Positions 45,808 through 56,687 of a stretch of 64,000 nt of DNA are shown here, one piece after another. How positions within the stretch are numbered: position 1 is the stretch's first letter; each line of letters opens with the position of its first letter. Below the pieces are notes generated by a model, which made no database searches, was not told the origin of the DNA, and saw nothing but the letters and a program-made list of their open reading frames with translations. This stretch comes from Bacteroidota bacterium (GTDB taxonomy: Bacteria > Bacteroidota > Bacteroidia > Bacteroidales > CAIWKO01): NCBI GenBank assembly GCA_037133915.1, contig JBAXND010000015.1, forward strand, positions 26,468 through 90,467, in the 5' to 3' direction. Made by a program: the position numbers and the translations under genes.

Positions 45808-47112
45808 TTGACACTTCATAAAAAATACATACTGCCTGCAATCCTGCTGCTGCTTTTTGGTTTCAGGCTGGGCTTCGGACTCTGTTCAGAATTCTGGTTT
45901 GAAGATGAGATGCAGATATACCTGATAGGTCTGAAATTCTTTTCTACCGGAGCATTCCCCTTCTTCGGACCGGACATTGTTTATACAGGCTCTCAGATAC
46001 CGGGTGCCTTGCAGGGACTGCTGGTGGGACTTCCCTTTTATGTGTTACCGATTCCCGAAGCGCCTTACTTATTGCTTAACCTGCTCACTTTTTCGGCGCT
46101 TTGCCTTTTCGCGTACTGGCTGAATCGCCGGTTCACCGGGATACCGTGGTGGTTCACATGGATATGGGTGCTTACCTGTCCCTGGGTGATGAATCTGGGA
46201 ACCCACGTTCTGAATCCGTCCTACGTTCTTCCGGCGGCTATCATCTTCTTTATTTCCTTTTTTGAAGCCGTTCCTGTTCTCTCCTCAGGTATGCTCAGCA
46301 AAACCAAAGCGTATCTGCTGATGGGATTCAGTATGATCTGGATTGCACAGTTCCACATGTCGTGGGTATTGCTGCTGCCCTTTGCGCTGACGGCTCTGAT
46401 TGTTGGAATGCGCGACGGGTGGAAGCGCACGCTAATATATTGCGCCCTGATGGCAGGCGGTTTTTTGCTTGCAGGTGTCACGCTGATCCCGACCTTTATG
46501 AAGTACGGACTGAATGGCGGCAGCGGTGGAAGCATGCATAATATCGTGTTCAATCCCGACAACCTGAAACAGGGTTTCACGCTGCTGTCGCGGCTGCTGT
46601 CGTTTGGCAGTTTTGAAGCAAGCCGCTTTCTGGGCTCAAACACGGCAGCACGATTCGCTTTTATCAGGGATTATTGGTGGGCTTCACCGTTTATTATTTT
46701 CGCCGGAATAATTGGATTTGCCCAGGCGCTGTGGCTCGGCATTTCATTCTTTCTTAAGAATCCATCACCCCATTTTAAACAGGTAAAAATCCTGCTGATT
46801 GCTGCGTTTGTTCTTACCTGGGCAAGTTTTGTTTTTTCAGTAAAAGGACCTTCATCACATACCTTCTATCTGATGTTTCCGCTGGTGATGATTTATTCAT
46901 TTTACTGCTGGCAGAATCTGTTTGTACGGAAATGGTTCAGAATATTGATGGTATTGCTGTTGGTTTCAGGGATTGTTTTTCATACCACCGTTGGGATGGA
47001 GAATTATAAAAAACGCTCGATGTACGTTAACCGTAGCATCCCCGTAAAGGCAATTACCGAGAAAAATTATAAGATTCTGGGTGAACGCAGAAGCTGGGAC
47101 AGGAATAACTAA
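45808..47112 (+). CDS. Multi-pass membrane protein, GT-C-like
   Basis: A 434-residue protein with about ten helices. The first outward loop carries EFWFEDEMQ, the acidic pair typical of GT-C glycosyltransferases. It starts at TTG 45808; there is no upstream ATG, and the next ATG would remove the first helix. It would transfer a sugar from a lipid-linked donor. Substrate unknown. The LTA-synthase-like gene is divergent. The secreted protease gene follows after 15 bp. Confidence 0.7.
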   Translation: MTLHKKYILPAILLLLFGFRLGFGLCSEFWFEDEMQIYLIGLKFFSTGAFPFFGPDIVYTGSQIPGALQGLLVGLPFYVLPIPEAPYLLLNLLTFSALCLFAYWLNRRFTGIPWWFTWIWVLTCPWVMNLGTHVLNPSYVLPAAIIFFISFFEAVPVLSSGMLSKTKAYLLMGFSMIWIAQFHMSWVLLLPFALTALIVGMRDGWKRTLIYCALMAGGFLLAGVTLIPTFMKYGLNGGSGGSMHNIVFNPDNLKQGFTLLSRLLSFGSFEASRFLGSNTAARFAFIRDYWWASPFIIFAGIIGFAQALWLGISFFLKNPSPHFKQVKILLIAAFVLTWASFVFSVKGPSSHTFYLMFPLVMIYSFYCWQNLFVRKWFRILMVLLLVSGIVFHTTVGMENYKKRSMYVNRSIPVKAITEKNYKILGERRSWDRNN

Positions 47113-47127
47113 AACAGCTATTGGAAC

Positions 47128-47802
47128 ATGAAAAATTGTGTTCTGCCGATATTCGTCATTCTTTATTTTCTGGCTGCCCATGGGCAGGACAGCGTGGCTT
47201 ATCATCGCCTGGACAGGAATTATTATCTCGCGCATCACGACTCACTGATGGCTGTTTACGGAATAAATAAAACCTTTGAACCCGGCTCGGAGCTTGCCGG
47301 TCTGGCAGCTCTCACCTTCTATCCGGAACTCAAAAATGTTTCGGTGACCTTCCGCAGACATCCTATAATTACGACCATGTCGGCGGTGCCGCATGCCGAA
47401 TTTATGCGTTACCGCAAACAAGACCGCAGCTATTTCATTAATATAAACAATCGTAAGAATTTCAAGGGCATACGCTTTGATAATTTGAATTTCAACCAGC
47501 AGGTCGGGGTTTTGGGCCATGAGCTGGGACATATCTTATATTATACATCCAAAAGAAGTACAGGGCTGTTTCTGTTTGGCCTGGGCTATTTCTTTCTTGA
47601 TTTCAGAAGAAATGTGGAAGCCCATACCGACATGACTGCCATATCCCATGAACTGGGCTGGCAATTATATGAATACGCACACTCTCTTTCCACCGATCCA
47701 AACGTATCGGAATCATATAAACGGTTTAAATCACGTTTTTATCTGAATGACAACGAGTTATTAGAACTCGTAAAGCAGCATCAGGCTAAGCACACACATT
47801 AA
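47128..47802 (+). CDS. Secreted HExxH zinc metalloprotease
   Basis: A 224-residue protein with signal (LPIFVILYFLAAHGQ). The zinc motif H131-E-L-G-H135 is followed by E164/H166/D168 (NVEAHTD), a third ligand in the gluzincin manner. The rest shows AEFMRYRKQDR and SHELGW. No known peptidase family could be named with confidence. It follows the GT-C-like gene by 15 bp and may act on envelope proteins. Confidence 0.75.
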   Translation: MKNCVLPIFVILYFLAAHGQDSVAYHRLDRNYYLAHHDSLMAVYGINKTFEPGSELAGLAALTFYPELKNVSVTFRRHPIITTMSAVPHAEFMRYRKQDRSYFININNRKNFKGIRFDNLNFNQQVGVLGHELGHILYYTSKRSTGLFLFGLGYFFLDFRRNVEAHTDMTAISHELGWQLYEYAHSLSTDPNVSESYKRFKSRFYLNDNELLELVKQHQAKHTH

Positions 47803-47971
47803 AAAGCATCGGCGGAACAGCCGTTTCAGCATTTCCATTCAAAAGCTTGTAAATTACCCGATTAATTACAGCATAACTATTTGTTTTACTAACAATTAAC
47901 CGTAATTTAAATTGTTAATAAAATATGGTCATTTTTTACAAGGAAAAATTAGGATGTAAGTGTATTTTTTC

Positions 47972-47979
47972 TAACTTTG
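47972..47979 (+). promoter_or_regulatory. -7 box TAACTTTG for gyrB
   Basis: TAACTTTG 35 bp before ATG 48015, after an AT-rich tract. Confidence 0.5.
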
Positions 47980-48008
47980 TTGAGCTTTAATAAAATTTAC
48001 ATAATTGA

Positions 48009-50009
<2,001 letters not shown>

Positions 50010-50018
50010 CACTTGAAG

Positions 50019-50046
50019 GCCTGCGCACATTGCGCAGGCTTTTTTA
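50019..50046 (+). terminator. Rho-independent terminator after gyrB
   Basis: GCCTGCGC (50019-50026), loop ACATT, GCGCAGGC (50032-50039), then TTTTTT. Confidence 0.9.
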
Positions 50047-50062
50047 TTAATACAGAAACCGT

Positions 50063-50749
50063 ATGAATATAATTGTAACAGGTGCAGGAAAAGGAATTGG
50101 TTTTGAAATAGTGAAGGCATTCAGCGCAATGAAAGGGCACACCATTGTTGCCATTTCCAGAAACATCGATTCGCTGAAATTAATATCCGGTTCCGAATCC
50201 GGAGTCATTCCCATTGCATACGACCTCACACATGACAACATTTCGCTTCAGCTGATTCCGCAAATCAAACAGCATTTTAATACCATTGATATTGTAATCA
50301 ACAATGCCGGCGCACTGGTTTCAAAACCTTTTGAGGTAATGTCGGAAGATGATTTTGACGGCATGTTCAATACCAATATCCGTGTGCCGTTTTTCCTGAC
50401 ACAGGCACTGTTGCCCATGATTCAAAAAGGTTCGCACATTGTAAATATCGGCAGCATGGGCGGTTATCAGGGCAGCAAAAAGTTTAACGGTCTGAGTGCC
50501 TACAGCGCAAGTAAAGCAGCCATTGCCTGCCTCAGCGAAAGTATGGCCGAAGAGTTTAAACCCAAAGGCATCAGCGTGAACTGCCTTGCACTCGGTTCGG
50601 TACAGACCGAAATGCTCGCAAAGGCATTCCCGGGATTAAAAGCGCCATTGACCGCTGCAGAAATGGGAACCTTTATCAGTAATTTTGCATTGAACGCCAA
50701 CAAAATCTTCAATGGCAAAGTACTTCCCGTAAGTTTATCCACACCTTAA
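50063..50749 (+). CDS. Short-chain dehydrogenase/reductase
   Basis: A 228-residue SDR: Rossmann TGAGKGIGFE (residues 6-15), NNAGALVSKPFEVM, catalytic YSASKAAIACLS (Tyr/Lys) and a C-terminal substrate loop. It uses NAD(P)H; substrate unknown. It precedes the RseC-like gene by 5 bp, so the two may be co-expressed. Confidence 0.9.
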   Translation: MNIIVTGAGKGIGFEIVKAFSAMKGHTIVAISRNIDSLKLISGSESGVIPIAYDLTHDNISLQLIPQIKQHFNTIDIVINNAGALVSKPFEVMSEDDFDGMFNTNIRVPFFLTQALLPMIQKGSHIVNIGSMGGYQGSKKFNGLSAYSASKAAIACLSESMAEEFKPKGISVNCLALGSVQTEMLAKAFPGLKAPLTAAEMGTFISNFALNANKIFNGKVLPVSLSTP

Positions 50750-50754
50750 CCGAT

Positions 50755-51183
50755 ATGCAGCCATCAGAGGAAATCGAGCATAAAGGAAGCATCGAAAAGA
50801 TTGAAGCGGGAAAACTCTTTATCAGAATAGAGAAACAGTCTGCTTGCAGCGCCTGCACGGTTAAAGGAAAATGTCCTATACCCGAATCCAAAGAAGAACT
50901 CATTACAATTGACATCGAAAATGCACACTCTTATAAAGTGGGTGATGAAATTACGGTCTGCCTGAAAACGTCGGTGGGACTCAAAGCCGTTCTGTACGCA
51001 TACATTGTACCGTTTGCAGTATTGATGATTGTGCTTATCAGTGTTTTCACCATCACCAAAAACGAGCCGGCAGCAGGTATTTCGGCTTTGTGTTCACTTG
51101 TTCCGTATTATGTGTTGCTGTTCTTGTTGAGAAAAAAAAGCAAAGAGAAATTTCAGTTAAAAGTCAAAAGTCGTGAGTCATGA
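50755..51183 (+). CDS. RseC/MucC family protein
   Basis: A 142-residue protein. Cys motif C31-x2-C34-x5-C40 (SACSACTVKGKCP), then two membrane helices (about 82-105 and 108-125). The family occurs with rnf/rsx genes and is linked to SoxR reduction. Here rnfB follows only after a 2.3-kb T9SS gene. Its final codons (about the last ten) lie inside a GAGTC-type repeat (51160-51199), so the C-terminal KVKSRES may be repeat-derived. Confidence 0.85.
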   Translation: MQPSEEIEHKGSIEKIEAGKLFIRIEKQSACSACTVKGKCPIPESKEELITIDIENAHSYKVGDEITVCLKTSVGLKAVLYAYIVPFAVLMIVLISVFTITKNEPAAGISALCSLVPYYVLLFLLRKKSKEKFQLKVKSRES

Positions 51184-51199
51184 GTCGTGAGTTGAGAGA
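51160..51199. repeat. GAGTC repeat cluster reaching into the RseC-like gene
   Basis: Units AAGTCAAAAGTCGTGAGTC, ATGAGTCGTGAG, GTTGAG run across the stop codon at 51181-51183. Same family as at 36.5 and 63.7 kb. Confidence 0.65.
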
Positions 51200-51527
51200 A
51201 AAAGACAGCCCCCCCTGCCCCTCCCGAACTGCGGTAAGGGACAGGCTCTAAAAGGGGGGTAAAAACCAAAAGTTTGTATGCAGTGATAATTGAAAAGAAT
51301 CTAAGAATTACCAATTCCGAAGGAATCAAAGCTCTGTAGAAACAGTTGAGGATGTCTATCCCGTCAGGGATAAAATATTTCCGGAAACAAAGATAATAAC
51401 CAAACCGGCGGCGCACGGATGATGATTATAAAGGCTGAGATTTGGGCATGCGCCGCAAAGAAAGACAAATAAGAATAATCAGATTTTTTTACCTTTACAG
51501 TATTGTTCCAGAATAAAATCTTCCACA
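51200..51527. other. Repeat-rich spacer before the T9SS gene
   Basis: No gene is seen. It holds an imperfect C-run/G-run hairpin (about 51208-51260), AATTCC-GAA-GGAAT-like repeats near 51313, TATCCC-GTCA-GGGATA (51357-51372), and an element with CGGCGGCGCACGG ... ATGCGCCGC (51406-51460). Confidence 0.55.
51406..51460. repeat. CGGCGGCGCACGG...TGCGCCG inverted-repeat element
   Basis: A 55-bp element with short inverted ends. A similar one (CGGCGGCGCACGGAT ... TGCGCCGCAAA) lies at 63834-63888. The middles differ. Confidence 0.6.
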
Positions 51528-53810
51528 ATGAAAAAAACAGCACTTGCTTTCCTGCTTTGTATTATTTCTGTTACAGGTCTTTTTGCACAATGGACACAGC
51601 TTAGCGGCGCTCCACTGCAAAATGCGGCGGTAGGAAATATGATTAATCTGAACGGCACTTTGTATGCCGGATCAAACGGAGGCGTTTTCAAAACGAGCGA
51701 TAAAGGTCAGAACTGGAGTACCGTGAACAACGGACTTGCTTACCTGCCATGGTCACAAATAGTGAAGCTGGGCGACACGCTGTATACCGGAAGCAGCGAA
51801 GGCTTTTTCAGACTCAACGGAAACAGCTGGGTGCTCACTCCCATGACCGGATTGCCTACCGGACCCAATGTTCACGGACACGACATCGGCTATATTTCAG
51901 GAAAGGTGTTTGTTCTCGGAACCGTTGACGGAGTTTATAAAATCTACTATTCAACAAACGGAAATTCATGGACGCTGGGCGCCGATTCCATCGGTTACGA
52001 CAATCAGATGGACCTGAAGCTGCACAGCATTTCGGCAACCCGGCTCTATATTACGGATAATTTCCACCGCGATTCATTATGGTACACCACCAACGGTATC
52101 AACATAGTTTCACATCCGCTCACCGGACTTTCATATAAACATTTTACCGAAGGAAATCTGCAATGCAGATACAATACCGGTACATTATATTATCTTGATG
52201 AAGCTCCGGGCATAATATATGAGTATCATAATACAACTCAGCTCTGGGATACACTGATGGCACCTGTTACACCATCATCGGTGGTTTCATTCGTAGCCGA
52301 CGACAACTATCTGTTTGCAGGAGTTTACAGTATTTACGGATTACAGCTGTACCGTTCGGTTGACACCGTTACATGGACATTGCTCAACAATGCACTCACC
52401 GGCGAGCTTCCACTATTTGATAAAATTGCACGTGTAGCCGGCTCGGGAGCATTCTCGGAATATATTACGCATCACACCTTTGGCAGGATGTTTTATTCCG
52501 GCAATAACGGCGACACATGGACGCGCAGAACCAACGGACTTTACGACCTCGACGCTACCTATCTGGCGGAAGCCGGAGGCACCTTGCTGGTGAGTTCACC
52601 CGCATACGGCGTGGTGCAGTCTATTGATAACGGGAATACATGGAATTACAGTAACACCGGACTGGGCAATTTTCTGGGATTCTATTTCACACAATTCACC
52701 TTTGCGCTCGATAACGATGTGGCATACGCCATTCATCAGAATGACATCACCAAAGATACCGTGAATTTTTACAGCTCCACCAATGGAGGCAATACATGGG
52801 TTGTTGACCTCAACGCACCCAAAATGGACGAATGCTACCCGGCCGGAAGAGGACCCACTATGGAATTTCTGGCAGTAAAAAGCAAAGACAGTTTAGGAAA
52901 CGAATCCGGAGATTATTATATGTTCAATGCCGACACCGTTCCTGCTGCTTCATGGACCAGAATCACCGATTCACTTCCTCAGGGGATTGTGAGATGGCAC
53001 GGCTTTTCTGCGAAAGATATCAACGACAGTATTTTTCTGTTTGGTACGAGTACGATGGGAAATAAAAAAATATTCCTCTCCACCGACCGCTGTATGTCAT
53101 GGCTTGATATAAGCGCTGGCATCGGACCCAACGAAGAATACATGGTGAAATTCGAGAACTGGGGCGGCCGCAATGCTGAACCTTTGATGGCACACGGTGG
53201 AAATGCAAACAGAGCCATTCTCACCGGCATTGATATCTCCGCAGGATGGCAGATTGTGTTTTATACATTTAATAATATTGACACCTCGTGGGTAAAGATT
53301 ATGCCCACAGGACTGCCCAATTCAATGAGCGGACCGGTAATTCCTACCGATTTCAAATTCTATGACGGATGGTGGTATATTGTTACAACTGCCGGAGTGT
53401 TCCGCAGCAACGATTATTGTCACAGCTTTTTACCCTTCAGCGCTTCGCCCAATTATTCGGGACTCTTCGGTTATTCGTTTCAGCATAACTGGAACACCTA
53501 TTTTCTTGGCACTATGGGAAGCAGCATCTGGCGCACCTCCGATCCCAATTCAATAGAAAGCAATTCCCAAAATGCAATCAGCATTTTTCCCAATCCGGCT
53601 AACGAGACTATCAATATTTCCTTTGCACAGCAAGGAATATATTCCGTAGCAATTTATGACCTCGCGGGCAAGGAAGTATTCAGAAGCGGCAACACCTTTC
53701 TTTCATCATCACAGAATACTATTGATGTGTCGTCGTTACATTCGGGCATGTACATTCTGAAAGCCGACAACGGCAACAATGTAGTCAGCACTAAGCTGAT
53801 GATTTACTGA
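51528..53810 (+). CDS. T9SS-exported protein with BNR/VPS10-like repeats
   Basis: A 760-residue protein. Signal (TALAFLLCIISVTGLFAQ). Many ~40-60-residue repeats with BNR-type SxDxGxxW: TSDKGQNWS (near 63), SIDNGNTW (near 367) and NNGDTW. C-terminal 80 residues SIFPNPANETINISF to TKLMIY form a type A T9SS signal. Beta-propeller surface protein; ligand unknown. It separates rseC from rnfB. A -7 variant TACCTTTA lies near 51490. Confidence 0.88.
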   Translation: MKKTALAFLLCIISVTGLFAQWTQLSGAPLQNAAVGNMINLNGTLYAGSNGGVFKTSDKGQNWSTVNNGLAYLPWSQIVKLGDTLYTGSSEGFFRLNGNSWVLTPMTGLPTGPNVHGHDIGYISGKVFVLGTVDGVYKIYYSTNGNSWTLGADSIGYDNQMDLKLHSISATRLYITDNFHRDSLWYTTNGINIVSHPLTGLSYKHFTEGNLQCRYNTGTLYYLDEAPGIIYEYHNTTQLWDTLMAPVTPSSVVSFVADDNYLFAGVYSIYGLQLYRSVDTVTWTLLNNALTGELPLFDKIARVAGSGAFSEYITHHTFGRMFYSGNNGDTWTRRTNGLYDLDATYLAEAGGTLLVSSPAYGVVQSIDNGNTWNYSNTGLGNFLGFYFTQFTFALDNDVAYAIHQNDITKDTVNFYSSTNGGNTWVVDLNAPKMDECYPAGRGPTMEFLAVKSKDSLGNESGDYYMFNADTVPAASWTRITDSLPQGIVRWHGFSAKDINDSIFLFGTSTMGNKKIFLSTDRCMSWLDISAGIGPNEEYMVKFENWGGRNAEPLMAHGGNANRAILTGIDISAGWQIVFYTFNNIDTSWVKIMPTGLPNSMSGPVIPTDFKFYDGWWYIVTTAGVFRSNDYCHSFLPFSASPNYSGLFGYSFQHNWNTYFLGTMGSSIWRTSDPNSIESNSQNAISIFPNPANETINISFAQQGIYSVAIYDLAGKEVFRSGNTFLSSSQNTIDVSSLHSGMYILKADNGNNVVSTKLMIY

Positions 53811-53836
53811 TAAACAGGTCAGAATCAACACAAGGA

Positions 53837-53873
53837 AATTCCTCGTTCCTCATTGAGCAGCGGGGAATTTTTT
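53837..53873 (+). terminator. Terminator-like hairpin after the T9SS gene
   Basis: AAATTCCTC (53837-53845) and GGGGAATTT (53862-53870), one wobble, then TTT. A second related copy (TTCCTCATTCC...CAGCGGGGAA) follows near 53879-53905. Confidence 0.55.
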
Positions 53874-53964
53874 GGAGATTCCTCATTCCGAGCTCAGCGG
53901 GGAACCTCTAAAATTTAATATACAATAACTATGTATCGGGCGTGTTATATTCTAAACAATACAT

Positions 53965-53972
53965 TATTTTTG
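53965..53972 (+). promoter_or_regulatory. -7 box TATTTTTG for the rnfB operon
   Basis: TATTTTTG 25 bp before ATG 53998, followed by CGTACGTACG, a short palindrome that could be an operator or part of the start site. Confidence 0.5.
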
Positions 53973-53997
53973 TCGTACGTACGAACCAAGGTTAGGA

Positions 53998-54357
53998 ATG
54001 GAATCAATCATACTTGTATCAGTCGGGGTTATGGGAGGAATTGCACTATGTTGTGCACTTCTGATCTGGGGCGTAAGCAAGTTCATCCATGCCGGTGACG
54101 AAAGCCATATTGAAGAAATATTAGCTTTGCTTCCGAGCAGCAACTGCGGATTATGCGGCTATCCGTCGTGCAGACAGTTTGCACTGGCAATCGATAAGCG
54201 GCATACAACAGAAGAACAGTTATTTTGCCTGTCGGGAGGAAAGCGGGTGGCCGGTTTACTCGCAGCCTTGCTGAATGATAAGGCGCTTGCGAAAACACCT
54301 ACTGCCGGTGAACGCAAACAACAGATTGAGAAATTCAGAGCAGCAAGAAAAAAGTAA
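53998..54357 (+). CDS. rnfB: Short RnfB: membrane helix and one 4Fe-4S domain only
   Basis: A 119-residue protein. Helix (residues 3-27), then the N-terminal cluster motif SSNCGLCGYPSC with C50, C53, C58 and C77 (LFCLSGG). In the family, RnfB continues with two 4Fe-4S ferredoxin repeats; here it ends at residue 119 after a Lys-rich tail, and rnfC starts 12 bp later, so there is no room for them. ATG 53998. Confidence 0.85.
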   Translation: MESIILVSVGVMGGIALCCALLIWGVSKFIHAGDESHIEEILALLPSSNCGLCGYPSCRQFALAIDKRHTTEEQLFCLSGGKRVAGLLAALLNDKALAKTPTAGERKQQIEKFRAARKK

Positions 54358-54369
54358 AAACATTATTTC

Positions 54370-55704
54370 ATGAGCAGGATAAAAACCTTTAAGCGGGGCG
54401 GCATTCACCTTACCGAAATGAAATACGCGCGAAAAATGCCTGTTGAGGGCATGCCGCTTGCCGAAGTGTTATATTTTCCGCTGTTTGCCATAAGCGGCAA
54501 ACCACCACTTCCCATAGTTCAGGCAGGAGATAAGGTAAAGGCAGGTCAGCTTATCGCGAAAGCCGACGGACTCGTTTCAACCAATATGCACACTTCCGTT
54601 TCCGGTGAAGTTGCCGGAATAGAAATTATGACAGACAATCTGCGCGGTACCTGTCCGACTATCGTAATAAAACGCGAAGACGATAACTGGCTTGAAACCA
54701 TTGACCGTTCAGATGATTTACTCAAAGAAATAAAATCTTCGCCACAGCAAATCATTGAAAGGATACGCGACTGCGGAATCAACGGAATGGGCGGCGCCTC
54801 ATTCCCAACGCATGTTAAGCTGATGGTACCCGATGACTGCAAGGTTGAAACACTCATCATCAACGGTGCGGAATGCGAACCCTATCTCACCTCCGACCAC
54901 AGGCTGATGCTTGAGCGTGGTCCGGAAATTCTGGTCGGCACAAAAATACTGATGAAAGCGCTCGGTGTTTCCCGTGCTATCATCGGCATCGAAGTCAACA
55001 AGAAGGATGCACTGAAAAACCTGGCAGAGCTTGCCGCTGAATATGAAGGTATTTCGGTACAGCCACTGAAAACACGTTATCCGCAGGGTGGCGAGAAGCA
55101 GCTCATACAGGCATTGGTGCGTCGCGAAGTACCGGCTGGGAAACTGCCCGCGCATGTAGGCGTGGTGGTGCATAATACAGGAACTGCCTTTGCTGTTTAC
55201 GAAGCTGTTCAGAAAAACAAACCCTTGTTTGAACGTTATGTTACCGTTGCCGGGAAAAAAGTCGCGGCACATAAGAATCTTCTTGTACGCTGCGGCACAC
55301 TTGTATCTGAGATAATCCGCTATGCAGGCGGCTTGCCCGAAGATACGGCAAAAATACTGGTCGGCGGCCCGATGATGGGCAGAGCACTCGGAAAGACAGA
55401 AATCCCGATAGGTAAAGAAACCAACGGCATTGTGCTGTTAACAGAAAAAGAAGCGAAACAGATTCGTACCATCAACTGTATGCGCTGCGGACATTGTGTG
55501 CAGGTGTGCCCGGTAAACCTACGGCCATATATGCTGGAAGCCATGGTCCGTAACGAACTTATTGAAATGGCAGGCAAGCACCACATCGTTGATTGTATGG
55601 AATGCGGATGCTGCCAGTATGCCTGCGGTTCAGGACGGCAGCTGCTGGAAGCACTTCGGGAAGGTAAAAAACAAGTTATGCAATTAAACAGGAAGAAATC
55701 ATGA
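54370..55704 (+). CDS. rnfC: Rnf subunit RnfC
   Basis: A 444-residue protein. N-terminal KRGGIHLTEMKYARKMPVEG, NADH/FMN-type core (INGAECEPYLTSDHR), and two 4Fe-4S motifs: C370-x2-C373-x2-C376-x3-C380P and C409-x2-C412-x2-C415-x3-C419. NADH:ferredoxin electron entry point, on the cytoplasmic side. Normal length for the short (no Lys-rich tail) RnfC class. It overlaps rnfD by 4 bp (ATGA). Confidence 0.95.
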   Translation: MSRIKTFKRGGIHLTEMKYARKMPVEGMPLAEVLYFPLFAISGKPPLPIVQAGDKVKAGQLIAKADGLVSTNMHTSVSGEVAGIEIMTDNLRGTCPTIVIKREDDNWLETIDRSDDLLKEIKSSPQQIIERIRDCGINGMGGASFPTHVKLMVPDDCKVETLIINGAECEPYLTSDHRLMLERGPEILVGTKILMKALGVSRAIIGIEVNKKDALKNLAELAAEYEGISVQPLKTRYPQGGEKQLIQALVRREVPAGKLPAHVGVVVHNTGTAFAVYEAVQKNKPLFERYVTVAGKKVAAHKNLLVRCGTLVSEIIRYAGGLPEDTAKILVGGPMMGRALGKTEIPIGKETNGIVLLTEKEAKQIRTINCMRCGHCVQVCPVNLRPYMLEAMVRNELIEMAGKHHIVDCMECGCCQYACGSGRQLLEALREGKKQVMQLNRKKS

Positions 55705-56687
55705 ATATCCTCCGGTTATCGGGTTCACCTCACATAGCAACACCACAGTCCACCAGGCGGATTATGTGGGATGTTGTATTTGCACTGCTGCCGGCACTCG
55801 GTGTCGCGTACTGGTACTTCGGACTGAACGTGCTGTATCTGTCGCTCATCTCAGTTGCCGCCTGTGTCCTGTTTGAATTTCTGATTCAGAAAATATTCCT
55901 CCGCGGACCGCTCACCATCACCGACGGTTCGGCCGTCATCACCGGACTGTTACTGGCATTCAATGTGCCGTCTAACCTGCCCTACTGGATGATGATAGTC
56001 GGTGCGTTTGTCGCTATCGGCATCGCCAAAATGACCTTTGGCGGACTCGGCAAAAACCCTTTCAATCCTGCCATAGCTGGACGCATCTTTCTACTTATTT
56101 CATTCCCTGTAGAAATGACACGCTGGCCCATGCCCTTCCATCATGTGCCCCTTGCTGATGCCATCACCGGTCCTACCGCACTGGGTATATTAAAAGAAGG
56201 CAGCGCCCCGGTTACCCAGCTGATGGAAAAAATGCCGACCTACACCGAAATGGCAATAGGCCATATAGGCGGCTCTCTCGGCGAAGTTTCTGCTGTTGCG
56301 TTACTACTCGGCGCAGCGTATCTTCTGATACGTAAAGTTATCTCCTGGCATATTCCCTTCGCATTTCTGATTACCGTGGCTGCCTTTACGGGAATACTGT
56401 GGTGGAACAATCCGGCAGCCAATGCCGATCCGCTGTTTCATCTGCTGGCAGGAGGTTTGATTCTCGGCGCCTTCTTCATGGCCACCGACCCTTCGTCGTC
56501 GCCTATGAATGCCAAAGGCAAACTACTCTTCGGACTGGGCTGCGGAATTATCACGGTGGTTATCCGTGTCTGGGGTTCCTATCCCGAAGGAGTGTCATTT
56601 GCTATTCTGATGATGAATGCCGTTGTGCCGCTGATAAATAAAGCATTTACACCAAAACGATTCGGGGAGGTTGTGAACCATGGCTAA
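55701..56687 (+). CDS. rnfD: Rnf subunit RnfD
   Basis: A 328-residue membrane protein with about ten helices. FMN-attachment motif DAITGPTALG places T159 as the flavin-linked Thr. Part of the membrane core for ion-coupled electron transfer. It overlaps rnfC by 4 bp and rnfG by 8 bp. Confidence 0.93.
   Translation: MNILRLSGSPHIATPQSTRRIMWDVVFALLPALGVAYWYFGLNVLYLSLISVAACVLFEFLIQKIFLRGPLTITDGSAVITGLLLAFNVPSNLPYWMMIVGAFVAIGIAKMTFGGLGKNPFNPAIAGRIFLLISFPVEMTRWPMPFHHVPLADAITGPTALGILKEGSAPVTQLMEKMPTYTEMAIGHIGGSLGEVSAVALLLGAAYLLIRKVISWHIPFAFLITVAAFTGILWWNNPAANADPLFHLLAGGLILGAFFMATDPSSSPMNAKGKLLFGLGCGIITVVIRVWGSYPEGVSFAILMMNAVVPLINKAFTPKRFGEVVNHG

Noticed and set aside
54357..54370. Frameshift splitting a normal RnfB
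   Set aside because: Only 12 bp separate it from rnfC and no cysteine-rich frame follows, so the ferredoxin part is absent and not shifted.
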